Shown here one piece after another: positions 25,926 to 33,269 of a stretch of 64,000 nucleotides of DNA (positions within the stretch are counted from its first letter, which is position 1; each line of letters begins with the position of its first letter). The DNA comes from Pseudomonas kitaguniensis. Lineage in GTDB: Bacteria > Pseudomonadota > Gammaproteobacteria > Pseudomonadales > Pseudomonadaceae. The stretch covers positions 29,776-93,775 of the forward strand of contig NZ_VUAZ01000021.1 of the NCBI RefSeq assembly GCF_009296165.1. Direction: 5' to 3'. The notes beneath the pieces are model-generated. The model was not told the DNA's origin, ran no database searches, and saw nothing but the letters and a program-made list of their open reading frames with translations. Position numbers and translations under genes: made by a program.

Positions 25926-26719
25926 TGATGAACGGGTCAGCTATTGAAGATTTTCTTAACCGTACCATGCTCGGGATAGGACGAGAGGCAGTTCGGGGCC
26001 GACTGTCACTCGAGGCCATCAAGGAAACGCTCTCTTTTGTGACAGCTGATGAGCGCTTTGTTTCGGTGTTTTTAGGTGGTTCGTATGCCAATCACCGTGC
26101 ACGAAACTATTCAGATGTCGACGTATACGCTTTCGTAGTAGATGAGAGTATTCGTTGGCGACGCCAGTTTGAAGTGGTTAAAGGGATTCCTGTTGAGCTG
26201 AATGTACTATCTATTTCATTTCTTGATCAGCTATTGACGCACGCTTGGAAAACACGGTATGCAGCTATTTTAAGAGCGCTCTCAGAAACTATGATTCTAA
26301 AGGGCGAGAAGCTATCGCTTTCTATCAGGAATCGCGTCAATGGCATTCTTGAAGATCATGCAGGCGGTACTCAAGGGGTGGAGCGGTTAAGTCGAAAGTT
26401 GAGGTTTTCGTTAACCACAAAGCTAACCGACTTTCATCAGGAGCCGGAATCACTAAAAGCGCATATTCTCTTGTGTTCAATGGTGGGGGATGTGACCTCC
26501 CTTCTCAACTTGGTTGCTCAGGGTTGGGTCAGTAACAGTAAACATATGGTTGCTGGCATCAATCAGGATCCTAGTTGCGTCAATCTGTTGAGTCAATTCA
26601 TTGAATGCTACACTTCATATATTTGTGGAGGTGACAAAGATGCGGTAACTGATGCTATCCTCTTGATCATAAGCTCGTGTGGAGGCGGTATCTGGAGTGG
26701 ATTTGAGGAGTCATTCTAG
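25922..26719 (+). CDS. Nucleotidyltransferase-fold protein
   Basis: 265 aa if the first of three successive ATG codons (25922, 25925, 25928) is used; GAGG at 25917-25920 best fits 25928. The pol-beta-type nucleotidyltransferase motif is GGS at 52-54 followed by NYSDVDVYAF, with catalytic Asp65 and Asp67 and a third acidic strand VELNVLS. The C-terminal half is helical, as in aminoglycoside nucleotidyltransferases. It is the last gene of the run and could inactivate the product (immunity) or decorate it. It overlaps the GNAT gene by 4 bp. Confidence 0.75.
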   Translation: MMMNGSAIEDFLNRTMLGIGREAVRGRLSLEAIKETLSFVTADERFVSVFLGGSYANHRARNYSDVDVYAFVVDESIRWRRQFEVVKGIPVELNVLSISFLDQLLTHAWKTRYAAILRALSETMILKGEKLSLSIRNRVNGILEDHAGGTQGVERLSRKLRFSLTTKLTDFHQEPESLKAHILLCSMVGDVTSLLNLVAQGWVSNSKHMVAGINQDPSCVNLLSQFIECYTSYICGGDKDAVTDAILLIISSCGGGIWSGFEESF

Positions 26720-27242
26720 AATTCCTCTAGAGAGTTACTTGGATCAAAATTTTTTATGGTTCCGGCTACTCCAAAGCCTGCTCATTTATCTTTATATTCA
26801 TTCTGCTTAATTTTTCGCAGGACGTTCAGCTATCCATGGAGCTGTTGGATGACGCTGCCGTGTTTTTCGATAAGGCATTCCGATATTTGTCGGGTATCCC
26901 AGCTCAGCGCGTTCATCAGCCGATCAATAAGTACTATGCAGTGCCTTCCACTGGAGGCTGTTCGGATATCGGAACGCCTTCGGGCAATGAATTCGACCCG
27001 ATGATTGAGGACGGTGTTCTTTGTACGCATAGTTGGCTTGACGGCTCATAACTACCACTCTAATGGCGCACTGGCGCAGAATCGAAAGTGACATCGCCCA
27101 GGTAATTGATCTATAGGATGCATTCGAAGCCGGTTTTTTGCAGCGGTTGCAGCAGACGCTGATTATGCGGCGTGTGAATCCGTCACTGCCCAGTCAAACA
27201 GCTTTGACTCTTTTGACTTTTGAGATTTTGCTTTTTCCGCCA

Positions 27243-27286
27243 AACCCTCCGATCAAGCGATCTTTGATCGCGCGGATCGGAGGGTT
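27243..27286. terminator. Large nested hairpin
   Basis: Outer arms AACCCTCCGATC and GATCGGAGGGTT enclose an inner GCGATC-TT-TGATCGC-type stem, followed on the + strand by a T7 run at 27294-27300. Strong candidate terminator for the RiPP-like operon, 520 bp after its last gene. Confidence 0.6.
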
Positions 27287-27446
27287 CACTCGCTTTTTTT
27301 CAAAGTCACCTCGTTCCATCACTCCGACTCATATTTGATTAGCACTATGCCTGCTTTTATCCATCGGTAATTACCCGTCATCTCTATTGAGTGTCCTGTA
27401 GTTTCAGCATCAGAGTGAGGCTTGCTTTGAGGGCATGGCTAGAGAA

Positions 27447-27530
27447 GTGGCGACACCGGCGACACTGGCGACAACCCACGTGGAACATGGCTTGGAGCAT
27501 GGCGACAAAAGTGGCGACAGTCGCCACTTT
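27447..27530. repeat. GGCGACA iterons and a 23-bp palindrome
   Basis: GGCGACA begins at 27449, 27458 and 27467 (9-bp period), again at 27501 and 27513. The last copy is part of the perfect palindrome AAAGTGGCGAC-A-GTCGCCACTTT (27508-27530). Layout resembles a replication-origin or regulator-binding array. Confidence 0.55.
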
Positions 27531-27819
27531 CTGAGCTCTTTGGCCGTGACGCTTGACCGCCTTTTCGAGTGGGTATAACAATTGGCGCACGGATCGCCGT
27601 CGTTGACAGCACCTGCCCAGGTAGCCAGAACCTTTAAGGCTACGCCACTCGCGTGGTGGTTCTTCCCCAAGTGCGATTAGCGTCCGGCGGCTCGCACGGT
27701 CACTCCCCAGGAGTGATGGATGCCTACTCGACCAATCTGCCTACTGCGGCAGACGATGGACCTACCTCGCTGCATTGCAGCAACCTCACCTCTTGGCACA
27801 CTTCGCTGCGCCAGACTTC

Positions 27820-27850
27820 GCCCGTCTCTTTTCCCTGGAAAGAGACGGGC
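27820..27850. repeat. 12-bp-stem hairpin
   Basis: GCCCGTCTCTTT-TCCCTGG-AAAGAGACGGGC, a perfect stem with a 7-base loop, in the segment upstream of the DUF3987 gene. Further perfect palindromes are at 27919-27935 (GACAAATC-C-GATTTGTC) and in GCACCGGTGC (27956-27965). Confidence 0.5.
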
Positions 27851-28274
27851 GCTCATACCATTGCTGCAAGCCACGTCGTACATGGCATTGCCGCAACTCT
27901 ACTCGTGACAATCGGACTGACAAATCCGATTTGTCGGCATCCGCAACGATACAGGCACCGGTGCCGCAGCCTACGGAAGGGCTGCACCTGACTGACAGTC
28001 AGGCATGCACCAGGTGTCCAGGTCTTTGCTTTCTCCCACCCAGGATCTCCAGGTGCCGAACTCGTCAGTCGGCATAGCCTTCACCCGCCCGCATTTTCGG
28101 ATGCGCCAAGGAGGCCAGATTCATGGGGTCATGCCCTCGCTCCCGGTCATAAGGAGCCGTTCGGTCCGCGTCAGTGAACACCTCACAGGCCGCAGGGGCC
28201 TTGATCCCTGATAACACTCAACACCCGTGGCGGGGCTACGTGAGGACGACCAGCAATGAACGAGGAGAGGGCCC

Positions 28275-29675
28275 ATGCAGCAGTTAGTTCCGAAGCTTGA
28301 ACTACCACAACCACCTCGACCGCTGATTGAGTCGAATCCTGTGGCCCAGCCTTATCCGGTGCAGGCATTGGGAGGGATTCTTGGACCTGCGGTCGAGCGC
28401 ATGGCCGAGGTGATCGGCGTGCCCCAGGCACTGGCCGCTCAATCGGTGTTGGCTGCCTCGGCGCTGGCCACTCAAGGACATGCGGGTTTACAGCTCGACG
28501 GGAGAAATTACCCTCTGTCGCTGTACCTGATTACGGTGGCCGCGTCCGGCGACCGCAAAACAGCGGCGGATCGATGTGCATTGCTGCCTGCCCGGCAGTG
28601 GGAGCGTGAACAGTGGCAGCGTTACCGAGAACAGCTTGCACGGCACCGTGTTGCACAGCGGGAAGCGCAGCGTATCAAGCCTGCCGATTCTGAGCCCGCG
28701 AACGGGGTGCCACGCGAAGCGGAGCCTTCAGCCCCGAGGCTGATCACCACGGACCCGACTATCGAGGCGCTGATCAAGGGGCTCTGTCATGACTTGCCCA
28801 GCATGGGTCTGTTCTGCGATGAAGGAGGACAATTCCTCGGTAGCAGCACCATGAGTCGGGATAACCGTTTGAAAGCGGTCACGACCTTGTCGTCACTCTG
28901 GGATGGCAGTCCGATTGATCGTGCGCGCTCTATGGCCGGGGAAAGCTTACGGGCCTATGACAGGCGTTTGAGTCTGCACTTGATGCTGCAACCGTACTTG
29001 GCGATGCAGTTGCTCAGCGATCCTTTGCTGCAGGGGCAAGGCATCCTTGGTCGCTGCCTGATGACCTGGCCCATCAGCCTTGCCGGACAACGTAGCTATC
29101 AGTCTGTCGACTTGTCCAAAGATCCTGCCCTGAAGCGATATCACCACCGCCTTTCGGCACTGTTTCATCAGCCATGGTCACTTTCGGCTGACGGTGCTCT
29201 GTTGCTTTCAACGCTGAGCCTCAGTGCATTGGCTCGTCGTCGCTGGATTGATCTGCATGACGCTATCGAAGCTCAACTGGGTGAGTTTGGCGAGCTGGCC
29301 AATGTGCGGCCCAGTGGATCAAAGGCAGCCGACAACCTGTTGCGCATCGCCGGCATCCTAGCAGTTGTAGAGGAGAGCAGTGTCGTGGAGGTTGATCATA
29401 TCCAGCGGGCCTCGACCTTGATGGGCTACTACCTCACCGAGATTCAGCGTCTGAGCGAACACGAGCCGGTGTGCCAGATAAAGGAAGAGGCTGATCGGTT
29501 GCTGCGCTGGCTACAGGTCAAAGATTGGAAGCGCTTCAGTATTCGGGAACTAAATCGCAACGGCCCCCGTTTTGCCCGTAAGAGCAGCCGTCATGCCGCC
29601 AAGCTGCTGGTCGAGTTGATTGATCATCAGTGGTTGATCACCGATGGCCACACCTTCGAGGTGCGCCATGTTTAA
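28275..29675 (+). CDS. DUF3987 (YfjI-like) protein of an integrative element
   Basis: 466 aa. DUF3987 proteins are P-loop-related, primase/helicase-associated proteins of P4-type satellites and integrative islands. Family features seen are the N-terminal AVERMAEVIGVPQALAAQSV segment, LYLITVAASGDRKTAAD (degenerate Walker A with GDRKT near residues 94-98) and the Walker-B-like MGLFCDEGGQFLG. GAGGAGAGGG precedes the ATG. It marks the former mobile element and converges on the truncated integrase. Confidence 0.85.
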   Translation: MQQLVPKLELPQPPRPLIESNPVAQPYPVQALGGILGPAVERMAEVIGVPQALAAQSVLAASALATQGHAGLQLDGRNYPLSLYLITVAASGDRKTAADRCALLPARQWEREQWQRYREQLARHRVAQREAQRIKPADSEPANGVPREAEPSAPRLITTDPTIEALIKGLCHDLPSMGLFCDEGGQFLGSSTMSRDNRLKAVTTLSSLWDGSPIDRARSMAGESLRAYDRRLSLHLMLQPYLAMQLLSDPLLQGQGILGRCLMTWPISLAGQRSYQSVDLSKDPALKRYHHRLSALFHQPWSLSADGALLLSTLSLSALARRRWIDLHDAIEAQLGEFGELANVRPSGSKAADNLLRIAGILAVVEESSVVEVDHIQRASTLMGYYLTEIQRLSEHEPVCQIKEEADRLLRWLQVKDWKRFSIRELNRNGPRFARKSSRHAAKLLVELIDHQWLITDGHTFEVRHV

Positions 29676-29799
29676 TCTTGATGAAGCGCTGCGCAACCAT
29701 CTGGCTCAGCGTCAAAAGAAGCCCTCACACGACTCATCTGCTCCAAGATTCCCTGACGTTCGAGTCCTCTCAAAAGCTCCATCCATTCCATCGACATGA
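29668..29799 (+). pseudogene. Truncated island gene at a deletion junction
   Basis: ATG 29668 overlaps the DUF3987 stop and opens MFNLDEALRNHLAQRQKK. At about 29716-29725 the native frame runs into sequence that is the antisense of the integrase gene, and it stops at 29797-29799. This is the N-terminal stub of a gene that followed DUF3987 in the parent element. Confidence 0.6.
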
Positions 29800-30253
29800 T
29801 GGAGACATACGGACGTTTTCCGAAAAGGGGGAACACGTGGCGTTCCAAGGCTCCAAGTACTCTCTTCGCTGTGCCGACATCCCAGCCACCCAAGCGAGAC
29901 GTATGCCATTCGCGAGCCAAGGCTTCAAAGGTTTCGTTTGCTGCTGCTGCCTCCGCAGCTTTTCTAGCTTTATTGGCGGCTAATGGATTTTTGCCTTCTG
30001 CTGCATCCGATTTCAATTCGGCTGCCTTTTGCCGGGCAAGGGCGCCGCTGACTTCTGGGTAACCGCCAAGCCCGAGCCACGACCATTTGCCGTCTGGCTT
30101 CTTATAGCGTAACTCCCACGATTTTTGCCCGTTAGGCTTTACTCTGAAATACAGCCCCGAGCCGTCTAGCTCGCGGTACGCACCCGTTTCAGGAGCGAGA
30201 TTGCCTAGTGTGGTATCGGAGAGAGGACGGCGTTTAATATCGCTGCGCTTCAT
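29720..30253 (-). pseudogene. P4-type tyrosine integrase, N-terminal fragment
   Basis: The reading frame starts at ATG 30253 (MKRSDIKRRPLSDTTLGNL) beside the tRNA-Met, as usual for islands of this type. It codes for the DUF4102-type arm-binding domain (RELDGSGLYFRVKPNGQKSW, then WLGLGGYPEVSGALARQKA) and part of the core-binding domain, ending around GILEQMSRVR near 29725. The catalytic domain with the R-H-R-Y residues is missing, about 175 of some 400 residues remaining. The gene is broken and the island should not be able to excise by itself. Confidence 0.85.
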
Positions 30254-30283
30254 CCGTGTATGCCTCCAGTTCAATTTATATTG

Positions 30284-30306
30284 AGGCATACATGGAGGCA
30301 TACAGG
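30284..30306 (+). repeat. Paired AGGCATACA motifs, right island end
   Basis: AGGCATACATGG and AGGCATACAGG start 12 bp apart between the integrase start and the right direct repeat; an inverted copy (TGTATGCCT) lies at 30257-30265. Same doublet as at 18904-18926. Probable integrase binding or autoregulation sites. Confidence 0.55.
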
Positions 30307-30321
30307 ATGTGAAGGATGCGG

Positions 30322-30432
30322 GTGGATCAGCTTGGCCGTCCAGAAACAAGAAAGCCCGCACTAGGCGGGCTTCTTGAGGTGATTCATAGACTGCTGTAGA
30401 CATCTATGGATCGGTACTTGGTGGCTACACAG
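30322..30432 (+). repeat. Right direct repeat, overlapping the tRNA-Met 3' end (attR-like)
   Basis: Matches 18736-18842 with a few substitutions and a short insertion, and runs into the intact 3' end of the tRNA-Met gene. The two copies enclose about 11.6 kb. Confidence 0.85.
30353..30376 (-). terminator. Terminator of the tRNA-Met gene
   Basis: On the - strand AAGCCCGCC-TAGT-GCGGGCTTTCTT follows the tRNA 3' end by about 45 bp: a GC stem followed by a T-rich tract. Confidence 0.7.
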
Positions 30433-30495
30433 GGACTTGAACCCCGGACCCCAGCATTATGAATGCTATGCTCTAACCAACTGAGCTATGTAGCC
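30419..30495 (-). tRNA. tRNA-Met (elongator, anticodon CAT)
   Basis: On the - strand the cloverleaf starts GGCTACATAGCTCAG, has anticodon loop TTCATAA and ends GGTTCAAGTCCC, GTGTAGCC, A, CCA with CCA encoded. Acceptor arms GGCTACA/TGTAGCC pair fully. The close match to the E. coli elongator tRNA-Met, rather than fMet (starts CGCGG), decides the type. Its 3' end is the island attachment site. Confidence 0.95.
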
Positions 30496-30760
30496 AAGTG
30501 GCGCGCATTATTCGCGTAGAACGGGAATGCGTCAAGCACTTTTGTTGAAAATTTTTCTACGCTTTCAACTGTTTAACTGAAATCAGGCTAATCGGCGACG
30601 AGTGGTTAGGTGCGTACCGGTTTTGCAGCGGTCATGAGCCATTGTCGCAGCGGGCTGGCTCGCGATGGCGTTGGTTCAGTCGGCAGAGGTGCTGGCTGAC
30701 ACCACGCTATCGCGAGCAATCCCGCTCCCACATTGGGTGGGTGGCGCTTTGCAGGCTGTG
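30496..30760. repeat. REP-like inverted pair (REPIN-type)
   Basis: Within this gene-free 265 bp, 30645-30687 (GCAGCGGGCTGGCTCGCGAT) and 30705-30735 (TATCGCGAGCAATCCCGCTC) are inverted relative to each other and resemble the Pseudomonas REP consensus with CGCGAGC and CTCCCACA. No coding signal. Confidence 0.6.
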
Positions 30761-30994
30761 TTATTGGCGCGGGTGCAGGCTGTCAATCGAGCCGTTAATC
30801 ACGGTCTTGGCCATTTCCAGCAAGTGCCACACGGCGTGAATTTTTGCGCGGTCGTGGGGTTGCAGGTGGTCGCCGCAGCCCAGCACGGTGGCGCAGGCGC
30901 TGTGGATCAGGTGGGAGAGGTAGAGCTGGGCGTCTTCGAAGCTGAGGTTTTCGTTGACGACGAGGCAATCTGTGGGTGGAAGCGATGTGTTCAT
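30761..30994 (-). CDS. Small DUF6124-like hypothetical protein
   Basis: 77 aa. ATG 30994 is chosen because GGAG lies 7-8 bases upstream on the - strand. The sequence (SFEDAQLYLSHLIHSACATV and a C-terminal helix AVWHLLEMAKTVINGSID) resembles the small DUF6124/DUF3077-like proteins frequent in fluorescent pseudomonads, which have no known function. Confidence 0.6.
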   Translation of the reverse strand: MNTSLPPTDCLVVNENLSFEDAQLYLSHLIHSACATVLGCGDHLQPHDRAKIHAVWHLLEMAKTVINGSIDSLHPRQ

Positions 30995-31027
30995 GGTGTA
31001 ACTCCAGTTTATGAACGAAGTTGGCAC

Positions 31028-31402
31028 CTATTGATTTCCGGCTGCTAAACCCAGGCCGCTTGATAAGTGGCGGGGCGAAATTAATCAGCTAACTGAGTGA
31101 GAGCAAGCCCAAAAGGTTGTTCAGGAAACGTCCTGCAATTTAAACGGACACGCCCTACTGGCCCTTTACAAAACAGGGTGCGATGCGAGCAACTCTGTGT
31201 GTCAGGCCTTCCGAGTTGATTCTATCGCGAGCAAGCTCGCTCTCACATAAGGCTCCCACATTCGATTTCGGCGAGGGCGTCGCGGCGTTGCCGGGGGGCT
31301 TGTACGGGCGCTGATCGTTCTTGCTGTCACACACAAAAGAGGTGATTCGGTTGGGCAGATATCCCTGCCGCCCAACGGTTTCCCCTTTACAGGGGCTTAC
31401 GG
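31028..31402. other. Gene-free spacer with one REP-like unit
   Basis: The segment 31218-31262 (TATCGCGAGCAAGCTCGCTC then CTCCCACATT) is a single REP-like palindrome. No convincing gene or strong promoter is seen in the rest. It lies downstream of the HrpL-like gene, which ends at 31403. Confidence 0.5.
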
Positions 31403-31894
31403 TTACAACGGGTTGTGCGTGACGCGTTTAAGGTGTTCGCGCGCGCGCGACAGGCGTGAGCGAACGGTGCCGATAGGGATGTCCAAGGCGTCGGCAGTGT
31501 CCTGATAGCTGCCGTCGGTCTCCAACGAGGCATATAGCGTTTTACGCATTTCTACCGGCAAGTCGTCGATGGCCGTCAGGGTTTTTTCCAGGCGGCGATT
31601 GATCTCGAACGCCCAATCCAGGTTGTTGTTTTCCTCTTGGCCATGCCACAGCGACTCATCGAATTCGCAATGCACCGGTTTGGCATACATGCGCCGAAAA
31701 TGGTTGCGGACCAGGTTCTGTGCAATGCCGCACATCCAGGTACTGAGGGTCGCTTGGCCACTGAAGCGCTCCCGGTTACGCCAGGCCTCCAGGTAGGTCA
31801 GTTGCAGGATGTCATCCGCATCTTCGGGGTTGAGTACGCGTTTATGAATAAAACGACGAAGCTTTTTCTGCTGGTCGTCGGTCAGTTGGAGCAT
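31403..31894 (-). CDS. hrpL: HrpL/RspL-like ECF sigma factor
   Basis: 163 aa. Sigma region 2 (DILQLTYLEAWRNRERF, then TLSTWMCGIAQNLVRNHFRR) and region 4 (YQDTADALDIPIGTVRSRLSRAR) are intact, and the sequence parallels P. syringae HrpL, which directs RNA polymerase to hrp boxes of T3SS and effector genes. It lies at one end of the T3SS cluster as hrpL does in P. syringae. The protein lacks about 20 N-terminal residues relative to HrpL, and the only in-frame start (ATG 31894) has no Shine-Dalgarno sequence; see the overlapping leader frame. Confidence 0.9.
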   Translation of the reverse strand: MLQLTDDQQKKLRRFIHKRVLNPEDADDILQLTYLEAWRNRERFSGQATLSTWMCGIAQNLVRNHFRRMYAKPVHCEFDESLWHGQEENNNLDWAFEINRRLEKTLTAIDDLPVEMRKTLYASLETDGSYQDTADALDIPIGTVRSRLSRAREHLKRVTHNPL

Positions 31895-31947
31895 GAATTG
31901 AGGCGAGCTGCGACGAGGTGAGCCAGAGTTTCAATAGGAATATTCAT
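31882..31947 (-). CDS. Leader reading frame overlapping the start of the HrpL-like gene
   Basis: ATG 31947 has AAGGA 6 bases upstream and opens a 21-codon frame (MNIPIETLAHLVAARL, stop at 31882-31884) that ends 13 bases after the sigma-factor ATG in another frame. It is either a coupling leader peptide or the true N-terminus of the sigma factor separated by a frameshift. Confidence 0.45.
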   Translation of the reverse strand: MNIPIETLAHLVAARLNSCSN

Positions 31948-31998
31948 ATTTTTTCCTTAAGGAAGACGCAGTCGAACTGGTGTCGACGTCAAGCCTTT

Positions 31999-32014
31999 TG
32001 CACTGGCTGTGCCA
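31999..32014 (-). promoter_or_regulatory. Sigma-54 (-24/-12) promoter of the HrpL-like gene
   Basis: On the - strand TGGCAC-AGCCAG-TGCA contains GG-N10-GC exactly, matching the TGGCAC-N5-TTGC consensus, about 50 bp before the leader ATG. In P. syringae hrpL is transcribed by sigma-54 with HrpR/HrpS; an HrpR/S-like activator is encoded at 48564-49478. Confidence 0.8.
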
Positions 32015-32150
32015 AGCAGAAAAATAAGAACAAGTTATTGATTTATATAGTTAAATCATTTTGTTAAGCGCGCTTTTTACGCAGTAATCTGCAAAATCAA
32101 GCCACGCTCTGTGCGGGTTTTTTCAATTTTTCGATCAGCGCCATTTCGAT

Positions 32151-32179
32151 GGAACCAGTGACGTAGGTCTTGCCACATA
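32151..32179 (+). promoter_or_regulatory. hrp box of the hrpJ-hrcU operon
   Basis: GGAACC-N16-CCACATA, the HrpL-dependent promoter consensus (GGAAC-N16/17-CCACNNA), 26 bp before the first start codon of the eleven-gene operon. Confidence 0.9.
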
Positions 32180-32204
32180 GGGAAACATTCACCCCGGTAG
32201 TGGC

Positions 32205-33269
32205 ATGCCCATGAAAGTCGAATCCATCAACGATGTGCACTCTATCCAGCGCTTGGATCAACCCACTGTTGCAGTTGCCCCCGCGCCCACGCCGAAGATT
32301 GATGACGTTGCTCATATCTTCAGTCAGGAAGTTGAAGCCAACAATCGGGTGCTGACGCAGCGGTCGCTGGGCGTGCGTGTGCCCCCCACCGAGCAGCTCG
32401 CGCAACTCTATGAACAGTTGGGGCACCCGGCCCAGACGACGTTGTCGTCGATTTCCCGGCAGATCAGGATGCAGTTGCTGCAGCTTCCCACTGTCGACAA
32501 GTTGATGGACCTCACCGGGGGTGATCCTGCGCGTGCGTTTGTGGTGCTCAAGCATGTGGCGGCACAGGCGGACAGCGAGGTGCGCCCGTCCGAAGCGGCC
32601 CTGGCGCGTGATGCCATCGCCAAGCTGGAGGTGCGTTTCCAGGGGGAGATCCAGGCGGGCCTCAATATCGCTGTGGCGTTGCAGGCCGCGGGTGTCGACC
32701 CGCAAGAGCGCCAGGCGTTACGCGTGCTCTATTACTCCAGCGTGGTCACACGGCAATCGTTGGCAACGATGATGCAGGCTTTGCTGGGCGTGTACGGCGG
32801 CGGGGAGTTTTCCAAAGGGCTCAATGTGATGAGTAAAGCCCTGGCGGACGACATAGCGGCGCATGTCTCTTCAGTCCCCTCGGCGCTGTTGCGCACTCTG
32901 TTGCTGGGCCTGCAAAGCTGCGGGCAGTTGAACTCGGTGTTGACCAATTGCAACGGCGTGATCCAGCGCCTGCATATCGAGCAAGACGCAGTGGGCCTGC
33001 TGCAACGCATGCTGGGTTACGCAGGCTCCGGGATTGCGGCGGCTGAAGTGCTGCGCTTGACGGAGGATCTTGGCGGCCGCGCGTCGCCGCGCAACTTGAC
33101 GATCCTCAATGCGCTTTACCCGCTGATCCAGACGTTGCCCCAGGCGGTGTGGCCTGACAGCCGAATGCGTCAGGACGCACTGCATGCCTTTTTGGTGGTG
33201 ATGGATGAGCTTGCCCGTATCGAACGCGGCCCTGCAGGCATTGCCGTTGCATTGAGGACCCTGGCGTGA
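32205..33269 (+). CDS. hrpJ: HrpJ (SctW), T3SS gatekeeper
   Basis: 354 aa, HrpJ/YopN/MxiC-like. Gatekeepers sit at the export gate and set the order of secretion of translocators and effectors. The central region (TTLSSISRQIRMQLLQLPTVDKL onward, given here only in outline) matches the HrpJ domain at about residues 60-220. First gene of the operon behind a perfect hrp box. Start could be ATG 32205 or 32211; neither has a strong ribosome site. Confidence 0.88.
   Translation: MPMKVESINDVHSIQRLDQPTVAVAPAPTPKIDDVAHIFSQEVEANNRVLTQRSLGVRVPPTEQLAQLYEQLGHPAQTTLSSISRQIRMQLLQLPTVDKLMDLTGGDPARAFVVLKHVAAQADSEVRPSEAALARDAIAKLEVRFQGEIQAGLNIAVALQAAGVDPQERQALRVLYYSSVVTRQSLATMMQALLGVYGGGEFSKGLNVMSKALADDIAAHVSSVPSALLRTLLLGLQSCGQLNSVLTNCNGVIQRLHIEQDAVGLLQRMLGYAGSGIAAAEVLRLTEDLGGRASPRNLTILNALYPLIQTLPQAVWPDSRMRQDALHAFLVVMDELARIERGPAGIAVALRTLA

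Larger units (their letters stand above)
26720..28274. other. 1.55-kb island segment without convincing genes
   Basis: Short open frames occur on both strands but none has family features or a good start. The segment carries a strong hairpin (27243-27286), 9-bp iteron-like repeats, and a series of palindromes, listed separately. It may contain a replication origin or structured RNAs of the parental element, plus gene debris. Confidence 0.5.

Noticed and set aside
26756..27051. Overlapping 66-82-codon frames on both strands after the nucleotidyltransferase gene, possible transposase debris
   Set aside because: No family motif, terminal inverted repeats or target duplication could be found, so no insertion sequence is claimed.
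27449..27519. GGCGACA repeats as a CRISPR-like array
   Set aside because: Repeat unit is 7-9 bp with no unique spacers of 30 bp or so and no cas genes; iterons are the better reading.
31044..31060. CCACTTA on the - strand upstream of the small DUF6124-like gene, like the right half of an hrp box
   Set aside because: The GGAAC half is absent at the required spacing (16-17 bases), so it is not called.
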